From Hydrogenophaga sp. RAC07 (GTDB lineage Bacteria > Pseudomonadota > Gammaproteobacteria > Burkholderiales > Burkholderiaceae_C): DNA of 64,000 nucleotides. A program made the translations under genes and the position numbers. Below are positions 55,787 through 62,996 of the stretch, in pieces. The notes below the pieces were generated by a model, which saw nothing but the letters and a program-made list of their open reading frames with translations, was not told the origin of the DNA and made no database searches. Each line of letters opens with the position of its first letter. The first letter of the stretch is position 1. Location: positions 2,108,001 through 2,172,000 of the forward strand of contig NZ_CP016449.1 of assembly GCF_001713375.1 (NCBI RefSeq). Reading direction: 5' to 3'.

Positions 55787-57117
55787 CAGTTCAGCTCTTC
55801 CTTGCGGATGCGCACGATGGGTGCGAGCACGGTGGGCAGCTTCTGCAGCTGTGCCAGGGCGTCGTTCATGGTGCCTTCGCGGGTGTTGTGCGTGAGGATG
55901 ATCAGATCCGTGGACGTGCCGCCTTCGCCACTCACCTCGTCGGCCTCGCGCTGCAGCACCGCGTCGATGCTGATGCCCGAGCCCGCCAGCAGACCGGTGA
56001 CCTGGGCGAGCACGCCGGCCTCGTCGGCCACGCGCAGGCGCAGGTAATAGCTCGTCACCACCTCGCTCATGGGCAGCACGCTCAAATCGCTCATCGCATC
56101 GGGCTGGAAGGCCAGGTGCGGCACGCGGTGGTGCGGGTCGGCGGTGTGCAGGCGCGTGATGTCGACCAGGTCGGCGATCACGGCGCTGGCGGTGGGCTCG
56201 CTGCCCGCACCCTTGCCGTAGTACAGCGTGGTGCCCACGGCATCGCCCTGCACCACCACCGCGTTCATCGCGCCTTCCACATTGGCGATCAGGCGCTTGG
56301 CCGGCACCAGACTGGGATGCACACGCAGCTCGATGCCCTGGGCTGTGCGCTTGGTGATGCCCAGCAGCTTGATGCGGTAGCCGAGCTGTTCGGCGTACTT
56401 GATGTCGGTGGCGCTCAGCTGGGTGATGCCTTCCACATAGGCCTTGTCGAATTGCACCGGGATGCCGAAGGCGATCGCGCTCATGAGCGTGACCTTGTGT
56501 GCAGCGTCCACACCCTCGATGTCGAAGGTCGGGTCGGTCTCGGCGTAGCCCAGCCGCTGTGCCTCCTTGAGCACGACGGCAAAGTCCAGGCCTTTGTCGC
56601 GCATTTCGGAGAGGATGAAGTTGGTTGTGCCGTTGATGATGCCGGCGATCCACTGGATGCTGTTGGCCGTGAGGCCCTCACGCAGCGCCTTGATGATGGG
56701 AATGCCACCGGCCACCGCCGCTTCAAACGCCACCATCACACCTTTGGCCGAGGCCGCGGCAAAAATCTCGGTGCCGTGCACCGCCAGCAGCGCCTTGTTG
56801 GCCGTGACCACGTGTTTGCCGGCGGCGATGGCTTCCATCACCAGCGACTTCGCGATGCCGTAGCCGCCGATGAGCTCGATCACGATGTCGATGTCGGGGT
56901 TCGCAATGACCGCACGGGCATCGTTCACCACCTGCACGTTCGGGCCCACGATGGACTGCGCACGTGCGGTGTCGAGGTCGGCCACCATGGTGATCTCGAT
57001 GCCACGGCCGGCGCGCCGGCGGATCTCTTCCTGGTTGCGCTGCAGCACGTTGAATGTGCCGCTGCCCACGGTGCCTATGCCCAGAAGGCCTACTTGGATC
57101 GGTTTCATGTCGGTCAT
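55786..57117 (-). CDS. hom: Homoserine dehydrogenase
   Basis: 443 residues with an N-terminal NAD(P) Rossmann motif (GLLGIGTVGSGTFNVL), the catalytic central domain (NGTTNFILSEM...YAETDPTFDIEGVDAAHK) and a C-terminal ACT domain (YYLRLRVADEAGVLAQVTGLLAGSGISI) that gives feedback control by threonine. Standard for Burkholderiales. It follows alaA by 14 nt. Confidence 0.97.
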   Translation of the reverse strand: MTDMKPIQVGLLGIGTVGSGTFNVLQRNQEEIRRRAGRGIEITMVADLDTARAQSIVGPNVQVVNDARAVIANPDIDIVIELIGGYGIAKSLVMEAIAAGKHVVTANKALLAVHGTEIFAAASAKGVMVAFEAAVAGGIPIIKALREGLTANSIQWIAGIINGTTNFILSEMRDKGLDFAVVLKEAQRLGYAETDPTFDIEGVDAAHKVTLMSAIAFGIPVQFDKAYVEGITQLSATDIKYAEQLGYRIKLLGITKRTAQGIELRVHPSLVPAKRLIANVEGAMNAVVVQGDAVGTTLYYGKGAGSEPTASAVIADLVDITRLHTADPHHRVPHLAFQPDAMSDLSVLPMSEVVTSYYLRLRVADEAGVLAQVTGLLAGSGISIDAVLQREADEVSGEGGTSTDLIILTHNTREGTMNDALAQLQKLPTVLAPIVRIRKEELN

Positions 57118-57131
57118 GGTTGGGAGAAAAA

Positions 57132-58358
57132 TCAGGTGCCGTGGCGTTTTCGCCAGCCCTCGAAGAACCGGGCGACGCGGTTGATGGCTTCACGCAGGTC
57201 GTCTTCGTGCGGCAGGAACACGATGCGGAAGTGCTGGTTATCGGGGTAGTTGAAGCCGGAACCCTGCACCAGCATCACGCGCGTTTCCTGCAGCAGTTCC
57301 AGGAACATCTGCTGGTCGTCCTCGATCGGGTAGATCTTTGGGTCGAGCTTGGGGAACATGTAGAGCGCGGCCGATGGCTTGACGCAGCTCACCCCCGGAA
57401 TGGCGGTGATGAGCTCGTGGGCCAGATCGCGCTGACGGCGCAGCCGTCCGCCTTCGCCCACCAGATCGTTGATGCTCTGGTAACCGCCAAGCGCGGTTTG
57501 AATCGCCCACTGGCCCGGCACGTTGGCGCACAGGCGCATGTTCGAGAGCATGTTCAGGCCCTCGATGTAGTCCTTGGCCGGCTTTTTGTCGCCCGAGACG
57601 ATGAGCCAGCCGGCTCGGTAACCGCACGAGCGGTAACTCTTGGAGAGCGAGTTGAAGGTCAGCGTGAGCACGTCGTCCGACAAGCTGGCAATCGCCGTGT
57701 GTTTGACGCCGTCGTACAGCACCTTGTCGTAGACCTCGTCGGCAAAGATCACCAGGCCATGCTCACGTGCAATCTCGACGATGGCCTTGAGCAGCTCGTC
57801 GGAGTACAGCGCGCCGGTCGGGTTGTTGGGGTTGATGACCACGATGCCCTTGGTGGCCGGTGTGATCTTGCGGCGGATGTCGTCCAGATCCGGCATCCAG
57901 CCGTTGGACTCGTCGCACATGTAGTGCACCGGCGTCCCACCCGAGAGACTCACGGCGGCTGTCCACAGCGGGTAGTCGGGTGCGGGCAGCAGCAGCTCGT
58001 CGCCGTCGTCCAGCAGCGCGTTGGTCGCCATCACGATCAGTTCGCTCGCGCCGTTTCCGAGGTAAATGTCGTCGAGCGTCACGCCCTTGATGCCCTGCGT
58101 CTGCGTCTCGTGCATCACCGCCTTGCGTGCGCCGAAGATGCCCTTGCTGTCCGAATAACCCGCCGAGTTCGGCAGGTTGCGGATCATGTCCTGCTGGATC
58201 TCCTCGGGCGCATCGAACCCAAACACCGCCAGGTTGCCGATGTTCAGGCGAATGATCTTGTGACCCTCGTCTTCCATCTTCCGCGCGGCGTCCATGATGG
58301 GCCCGCGAATGTCGTAGCACACGTTGGCCAGCTTGGCGGATTTCTGGATGGTCTTCAA
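57132..58358 (-). CDS. alaA: Alanine-synthesising aminotransferase (AlaA-like)
   Basis: 408 residues from a TTG start (LKTIQKSAKLANVCYDIRGPIMDAARKMEDEGHK) with AGGGAG six bases upstream; no ATG fits the family N-terminus. It is very close to AlaA: PDYPLWTAAVSLSGG, VVINPNNPTGALYS, FADEVYDKVLYDG and the PLP lysine in FNSLSKSYRSCGYRAGW. AlaA transfers an amino group from glutamate to pyruvate. It heads alaA-hom-thrC. A TATAAC on the minus strand (complement of 58421-58426) is a candidate -10. Confidence 0.92.
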   Translation of the reverse strand: MKTIQKSAKLANVCYDIRGPIMDAARKMEDEGHKIIRLNIGNLAVFGFDAPEEIQQDMIRNLPNSAGYSDSKGIFGARKAVMHETQTQGIKGVTLDDIYLGNGASELIVMATNALLDDGDELLLPAPDYPLWTAAVSLSGGTPVHYMCDESNGWMPDLDDIRRKITPATKGIVVINPNNPTGALYSDELLKAIVEIAREHGLVIFADEVYDKVLYDGVKHTAIASLSDDVLTLTFNSLSKSYRSCGYRAGWLIVSGDKKPAKDYIEGLNMLSNMRLCANVPGQWAIQTALGGYQSINDLVGEGGRLRRQRDLAHELITAIPGVSCVKPSAALYMFPKLDPKIYPIEDDQQMFLELLQETRVMLVQGSGFNYPDNQHFRIVFLPHEDDLREAINRVARFFEGWRKRHGT

Positions 58359-58497
58359 AGTCGCTCCCTGGGGGTTCTGGGGTCGTGCGGCACGGTGTTC
58401 CCCGTGCACTGCACCGGGCGTTATATTCGGTCTCGTCTGCAGGGAAAACCTGCAATTTGACCACAGTTCTGCACCCCGTCCGATCGGCCACCGCCCC

Positions 58498-58878
58498 ATG
58501 AAACTGCACTCCGACAAGCTGGATATCCAGTCCGTCACCGGCTATGGCGACGGCTGGATCGCGGTGAACGGGCAGCGCCATTTCAACAGCCTGGTGCTCA
58601 CGCCCAAAGGCGCGTTGTTGCCGTGGCCCTGCGACCGCTTCGAATTGCTCGAAGCCTCGCACTTCGACCTGCTCGTCGAGCAGTCCACCGAGGCACCCGA
58701 ACTCGTCGTTTTCGGCAGCGGTTCGAAGTTGCGCTTTGCACCACCGGCCTTGCTGCGGAGCTTGATGGCCCGGCGCATCGGTGTTGAAACCATGGACACG
58801 GCAGCCGCCTGCCGCACCTACAACATCCTGGCAGGCGAAGGCCGGCGCGTGGTGGCGGCTTTGCTGCTGGAGACCTGA
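58498..58878 (+). CDS. Mth938-like (NDUFAF3-fold) protein
   Basis: 126 residues, MKLHSDKLDIQSVTGYGDGWIAVNGQRHFNSLVLTPKGALLPW..., matching the Mth938 domain, whose eukaryotic relative NDUFAF3 helps assemble complex I. Motifs are ELVVFGSGSKLRFAPPALLRSL and IGVETMDTAAACRTYNILAGEGRRVVAALLL. It is divergent from alaA. No clear ribosome site. Confidence 0.85.
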   Translation: MKLHSDKLDIQSVTGYGDGWIAVNGQRHFNSLVLTPKGALLPWPCDRFELLEASHFDLLVEQSTEAPELVVFGSGSKLRFAPPALLRSLMARRIGVETMDTAAACRTYNILAGEGRRVVAALLLET

Positions 58879-58930
58879 AGCGCTGGCCGACGCCGGGGGC
58901 CTCCCGCATGACGGACGGGCCCAATCAGGG

Positions 58931-58936
58931 TAAAAT
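58931..58936 (+). promoter_or_regulatory. Candidate -10 for the peroxiredoxin gene
   Basis: TAAAAT, 109 nt upstream of the bcp ATG, starts a leader of about 100 nt. No clear -35 is seen. Confidence 0.4.
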
Positions 58937-59044
58937 AGCCGATTGTTTCCTGCCACGGGTCCCATTGCTGCAACGCAGGGCTCGCCGTGAAACAGCCGGG
59001 AAGCCAACGCATCACCACCAACTTACGTCAGGGGTCCACGCAGT

Positions 59045-59521
59045 ATGGCAGTCGTTGTCAATAAACCCATTCCCGAATTCGAATCGATGGCCACCGGTGG
59101 CATCAAGGTTAGCAACCAGACACATCTGGGCCAGACCATCGTCTTGTACTTTTACCCCAAGGACAACACGCCCGGCTGCACCACCGAGGCCATGCAGTTC
59201 CGCGACAAGTACAAGGACTTCGTGAAGGCCGGCGCCCAGGTGTTCGGTGTCTCCCGCGACAACATGAAATCGCACGACGAATTCAAGACCAAGCTCGAGC
59301 TGCCGTTCGAGTTGATCGCCGACACCGAAGAAAAAATGTGCCACATGTTCGGCGTGGTCAAAAACAAGATCATGTACGGCAAGAAGGTCAAGGGCATTGA
59401 GCGCAGCACCTTCCTGATCGGCCCCGACGGTGTGTTGAAGGAAGAGTGGCGCGGCCTGAAAGTGCCGGGTCATGTGGAAGACGTGCTCAAGGCCGTCAAG
59501 ACCCTCAAGAAAGCCGCCTGA
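59045..59521 (+). CDS. bcp: Thioredoxin-dependent peroxiredoxin (Bcp/PrxQ type)
   Basis: 158 residues. The peroxidatic Cys is C45 in FYPKDNTPGCTTEA. The resolving Cys five residues later, found in classical Bcp, is replaced here by Met (CTTEAM), so it probably works as a 1-Cys type or uses another Cys (EKMCHMFG). Bcp reduces hydroperoxides with thioredoxin. Confidence 0.93.
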   Translation: MAVVVNKPIPEFESMATGGIKVSNQTHLGQTIVLYFYPKDNTPGCTTEAMQFRDKYKDFVKAGAQVFGVSRDNMKSHDEFKTKLELPFELIADTEEKMCHMFGVVKNKIMYGKKVKGIERSTFLIGPDGVLKEEWRGLKVPGHVEDVLKAVKTLKKAA

Positions 59522-59644
59522 TTGGTGATCGGCAGTCTGGGCTGCTGACCTGAGGGGAGCCCGTCACGGGAGTCATGCATAATGATTTCATGACGCCGGG
59601 AAGCCTCTCATCCCCACCCCTTCTGCCCACTTCAAGCAGACTCC

Positions 59645-59679
59645 AAAGCCGCCCGGTCACCCCGGCGGCTTTTTGTTTT
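59645..59679 (+). terminator. Intrinsic terminator between bcp and phoH
   Basis: Stem AAAGCCGCC / GGCGGCTTT with a 10-nt loop, followed by TTGTTTT. It ends about 30 nt before the phoH ATG and so ends bcp transcription or a short upstream transcript. Confidence 0.85.
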
Positions 59680-59708
59680 ACAGCCTCGCGCTGAACACAC
59701 AAGCCCAC

Positions 59709-61481
59709 ATGCCACTGCCCCCCGCCCCTTCCAAACGCGCCGCCCTCCTGTCACCCGAAGCCTACAGCCTCAAAGCGGCCGAAGAGCCTTTCGAGCTGGA
59801 GGTCGTCACAGCACCCGTTGTGGTCTTGCCTGAGGCCCAACCCGCACGATTGCCAGAGCGCGAAGCCGTGGCCCTGGCGCCACCCCCAGCAGCCAAAACC
59901 GCCGGTCGTGCAGGTGGCCGCGGACGCAAGCCGGCAGTGGCAACCCCTGTGGTGGCCGAGCGCTCGGAAACCGCACCCGTGCTGCAGAAAGCCACGACAC
60001 CAGTGATTCCGGCTCCGCGAAGCCCACAGTCGGCGCAGGTCACGGCCTCGTCGGGTAGCCGCCGTCGTACTGCGGGCAAGGCAGGCAACGGCCCAGCCAG
60101 GCTGTTCGTGCTGGACACCAACGTATTGCTGCACGACCCGATGAGCCTGTTCCGCTTTGAGGAACACAACATCTTCCTGCCCATGATCGTGCTCGAAGAG
60201 CTTGATGGTCACAAGAAGGGCATGACGGAAGTGGCGCGCAATGGGCGCCAGACCAGCCGCACGCTCGACGCCCTGGTGGCGCAGCAAGGAGGTGACATGA
60301 CCAAGGGCCTCAAGCTCTCGGCCACCGGTCACCACGGCGCGCGCGGCCTGCTGTTCTTCCAGACCGAACCGCTGGAAAGCAGCCTGCCATCCAGCCTGCC
60401 GCAAGGCAAGGCCGACAACCAGATCCTGGGTGTGGTGCATTCGCTGCGCCAGCGCCATCCCGAACGTGAGGTCATCCTGGTGTCGAAAGACATCAACATG
60501 CGCGTGAAAGCGCGCGCGCTCGGCCTGGCAGCAGAAGACTACCAAAACGACAAGACGCTGGACGACGGCGAACTGCTGTACGCGGGCGCGCTGGCGCTGC
60601 CGCAGGACTTCTGGACGCGCCAGAGCAAGACCATTGAGAGCTGGCAGAGCGGCAGCCACACCTTCTACCGCGTCAGCGGTCCGGCGGTGGGGCAGTTCTA
60701 CATCAACCAGTTTGTGTATTTCGAAGCGCCGGGCGAGCCTTCGCTGTACGCCCGTGTGACCGAAATCCGCGACAAGACAGCGGTTCTCAAGACACTCAAG
60801 GACTACACCCACCTGAAAAATGCCGTGTGGGGCGTGACCAGCCGCAACCGCGAACAGAACTTCGCGCTCAACCTCCTGATGGACCCCGAGATCGACTTCG
60901 TCACGCTGGCCGGCACAGCCGGCACCGGCAAGACGCTGATGGCCTTGGCCAGCGGTCTCACCCAGGTCCTCGACGACCGCCGCTACACCGAGATCATCAT
61001 GACCCGTGCCACCGTGAGCGTGGGCGAGGACATCGGCTTCCTGCCCGGCACCGAAGAGGAAAAGATGGGTCCCTGGATGGGTGCGCTCGACGACAACCTG
61101 GAGTTCCTGGCCAAGGGTGACGGTGGCAACGCAGGCGAATGGGGCCGCGCGGCCACCAACGAGCTGATCCGCAGCCGCATCAAGGTCAAGAGCATGAACT
61201 TCATGCGCGGCCGCACCTTCATGAACAAGTACGTGATCATCGACGAGGCGCAGAACCTGACGCCCAAGCAGATGAAAACGCTGATCACGCGAGCCGGCCC
61301 GGGCACCAAGATCATCTGCATGGGCAACCTGGCACAGATCGACACGCCTTACCTGACCGAAGGCTCGTCAGGCCTCACGTTCGCAGTGGACCGCTTCAAG
61401 GGCTGGCCGCACGGTGGGCACATCACGCTGGCGCGCGGTGAGCGTTCACGCCTGGCCGATTTCGCTTCCGAGGTGCTTTGA
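59709..61481 (+). CDS. PIN-PhoH fusion ATPase
   Basis: 590 residues. Residues 1-130 are Pro/Ala-rich and poorly conserved. Residues 133-285 form a PIN nuclease-like domain (RLFVLDTNVLLHDPMSLFRFEEHNIFLPMIVLEELDGHKKG; acidic residues D, E and D in VSKDINMRVKARALGL remain). Residues 360-590 form a PhoH ATPase domain with Walker A GTAGTGKTLMA and Walker B YVIIDEAQN. This is the PhoH2 architecture, for which RNA helicase/RNase activity has been shown in other bacteria. Gene ends just before an IS inserted in its terminator. Confidence 0.92.
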   Translation: MPLPPAPSKRAALLSPEAYSLKAAEEPFELEVVTAPVVVLPEAQPARLPEREAVALAPPPAAKTAGRAGGRGRKPAVATPVVAERSETAPVLQKATTPVIPAPRSPQSAQVTASSGSRRRTAGKAGNGPARLFVLDTNVLLHDPMSLFRFEEHNIFLPMIVLEELDGHKKGMTEVARNGRQTSRTLDALVAQQGGDMTKGLKLSATGHHGARGLLFFQTEPLESSLPSSLPQGKADNQILGVVHSLRQRHPEREVILVSKDINMRVKARALGLAAEDYQNDKTLDDGELLYAGALALPQDFWTRQSKTIESWQSGSHTFYRVSGPAVGQFYINQFVYFEAPGEPSLYARVTEIRDKTAVLKTLKDYTHLKNAVWGVTSRNREQNFALNLLMDPEIDFVTLAGTAGTGKTLMALASGLTQVLDDRRYTEIIMTRATVSVGEDIGFLPGTEEEKMGPWMGALDDNLEFLAKGDGGNAGEWGRAATNELIRSRIKVKSMNFMRGRTFMNKYVIIDEAQNLTPKQMKTLITRAGPGTKIICMGNLAQIDTPYLTEGSSGLTFAVDRFKGWPHGGHITLARGERSRLADFASEVL

Positions 61482-61499
61482 TTCGAAGGCTCAAGATGC

Positions 61500-61519
61500 C
61501 AACAAAAAACCCGGCCACG
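61500..61519 (+). terminator. Left half of the terminator split by the IS
   Basis: CAACAAAAAACCCGGC followed by loop CACG. Together with 62969-62984 it once formed a perfect 16-nt bidirectional terminator (CCCGGC-CACG-GCCGGG with A6/T6). The insertion separates the halves. Confidence 0.9.
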
Positions 61520-61526
61520 TGAACTG

Positions 61527-61569
61527 CACCCCAAAAGTTGGACATCAATCCAACCTTTGGGGTGTTTTT
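61527..61569 (+). terminator. Hairpin plus T-tract at the left end of the IS
   Basis: CACCCCAAA-A-GTTGGA / TCCAAC-C-TTTGGGGTG (15 pairs, one mismatch), loop CATCAA, then TTTTT. It lies between the left terminal repeat and the transposase ATG. It should end transcripts entering from phoH, and its 3' arm (GGGGTG) holds the only ribosome-site-like sequence for orfA. Confidence 0.75.
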
Positions 61570-61570
61570 C

Positions 61571-62101
61571 ATGGCGAGACACGATGAGAGCTTCAAGCTC
61601 GAAGTGGTACAGCAATATCTTTCTGAGTCTTCAGGCGCGCGAACGATAGCCTTGCGATATGGGCTGGACCACGGGACAGTGCGCCGCTGGGTCGAGGGGT
61701 ATCGCCTTCATGGAGTGGAAGGGCTGCGCAAGAAGTTCAGCCACTACGACGAGCAGTTCAAGATGAACGTGCTGTGCCGGATGTGGCGAGAGGAGCTTTC
61801 CTGCCGCCAGGTGACTGCATTGTTCGATATACGCGGTGGGCATGGCGTCGTATCGGGCTGGGAGCGTCAGTATCATGAGGGCGGTATAGACGCCCTCAAG
61901 CCCAAACGACGACGCGGCCCGAAGTTGATGACAGCGCCCAAGCCACCCGATCCCCCGCCACCACATGCCAACGACGTAAGCACGCTGGACGCGCTGCGCA
62001 AGGAAAACGAACATCTGCGCGCGGAGGTGGCGTACCTAAAAAAATTGGATGCCTTGGTTCGAGTGAATCGGCAAGCTGCGCAGAAAAAGCGCAAGCCGTG
62101 A
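61571..62101 (+). CDS. IS3-family transposase OrfA
   Basis: 176 residues. Two helix-turn-helix blocks (LEVVQQYLSESSGARTIALRYGLDHGTVRRWVEGYRLHG and MNVLCRMWREELSCRQVTALFDIRGGHGVVSGWERQYHEGG) bind IS ends, and a leucine-zipper-like helix (LDALRKENEHLRAEVAYLKKL) ends the protein. A run of seven A at 62038-62044 (CTA AAA AAA TTG) can promote -1 frameshifting to give OrfAB. The start ATG follows the T-tract directly. Confidence 0.92.
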   Translation: MARHDESFKLEVVQQYLSESSGARTIALRYGLDHGTVRRWVEGYRLHGVEGLRKKFSHYDEQFKMNVLCRMWREELSCRQVTALFDIRGGHGVVSGWERQYHEGGIDALKPKRRRGPKLMTAPKPPDPPPPHANDVSTLDALRKENEHLRAEVAYLKKLDALVRVNRQAAQKKRKP

Positions 62102-62931
62102 TCGGACTGAGGCAGGACCACCCGTTACCCGCGCTGCTCAAGGCCGCAGGGCTGTCGCGCAGCACGTTCTACTACCAGGCCAAAGTGCTTGAAGCCGGCG
62201 ACAGGTACGCTGGGCTGAAGACGCGCATCCGTGCCATCTACGAGCGCCACAAGGGCCGATACGGATATCGGCGCATCACTGCTGCTCTTTGCCATGCAGG
62301 CGAGGTCATCAACCACAAGACTGTTCAGCGTCTGATGCAGGCTCTTGGCCTGAAATCTCTGGTGCGACCCAAGAAGTACCGCTCCTACCGTGGACAGATC
62401 GCCGCCGCTCCCAATTTGCTGAATCGCCAATTCGAGGCCAACGGAGCAAACCAGAAATGGGTGACTGATGTGACCGAATTCAATGTCGGGGGCAACAAGC
62501 TCTACCTGTCCCCGGTGATGGACCTCTACAACGGGGAAATTGTGGCCTACGAGATGCTTGAGCGCCCTGTCTTCGCGCTGGTGGGGCGCATGCTGAAGAA
62601 AGCGCTGGCCCGGCTCTCAGACCAAGATTCGCCGCTGCTTCACTCCGATCAGGGCTGGCAGTACCAGATGCCCGCCTACAGACGCCAACTCATCGACCAT
62701 GGACTGCACCAAAGCATGTCGCGCAAGGGCAACTGTCTGGACAACGCAGCGATGGAGAGCTTCTTCGGCACGTTGAAAAGCGAGTTCTTCTACTTGACCA
62801 AATTCGCAAGCATCAAGCAACTCCAGCAAGGCCTACATCGCTACATCCACTACTACAACCACCACCGCATCAAGCTCAAACTCAAAGGCCTGAGTCCAGT
62901 TCAATACCGGATTCAGGCCTTGAGCCGCTGA
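62098..62931 (+). CDS. IS3-family transposase OrfB (DDE integrase domain)
   Basis: 277 residues from GTG; usually made as an OrfAB fusion. A helix-turn-helix-like N-terminus (LLKAAGLSRSTFYYQAKVLE) is followed by the HTH_21 region (YGYRRITAALCHAGEVINHKTVQRLMQALGLKSLVRPKKYRSYRG) and the integrase core: the first Asp in WVTDVTEF, the second in LLHSDQGWQYQ, and the Glu in NAAMESFFGTLKSEFF. All three acidic residues are present, so the element could be active. Confidence 0.94.
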   Translation: MIGLRQDHPLPALLKAAGLSRSTFYYQAKVLEAGDRYAGLKTRIRAIYERHKGRYGYRRITAALCHAGEVINHKTVQRLMQALGLKSLVRPKKYRSYRGQIAAAPNLLNRQFEANGANQKWVTDVTEFNVGGNKLYLSPVMDLYNGEIVAYEMLERPVFALVGRMLKKALARLSDQDSPLLHSDQGWQYQMPAYRRQLIDHGLHQSMSRKGNCLDNAAMESFFGTLKSEFFYLTKFASIKQLQQGLHRYIHYYNHHRIKLKLKGLSPVQYRIQALSR

Positions 62932-62964
62932 CTTCTAACCGTCCAACTAATTGGGGTCAGTTCA

Positions 62965-62984
62965 CACGGCCGGGTTTTTTGTTG
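62965..62984 (-). terminator. Right half of the terminator split by the IS
   Basis: CACG target duplication followed by GCCGGGTTTTTTGTTG, the exact complement of 61500-61515. dnaB transcripts, coming from the right, meet only this arm and then the IS, so the original dnaB terminator is lost. Confidence 0.9.
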
Positions 62985-62996
62985 TGCACCATCTGA

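Larger units (their letters stand above)
61520..62964 (+). mobile_element. IS3-family insertion sequence (IS150-like group), intact
   Basis: 1445 bp. Terminal inverted repeats are TGAACTGCACCCCAAAAG... at the left and its near-complement ending ...GGGGTCAGTTCA at the right (TGAACTG-CACCCC / TGAACTGACCCC). It carries orfA (61571-62101) and orfB (62098-62931) in the -1 frame, both full length, so the copy is potentially active. The target-site duplication is CACG on both sides (61516-61519 and 62965-62968). It is the only mobile element in the window. Confidence 0.95.

Noticed and set aside
59590-59694. Short open frame of 34 codons before phoH
   Set aside because: It runs through the terminator stem, has no ribosome site and no similarity.
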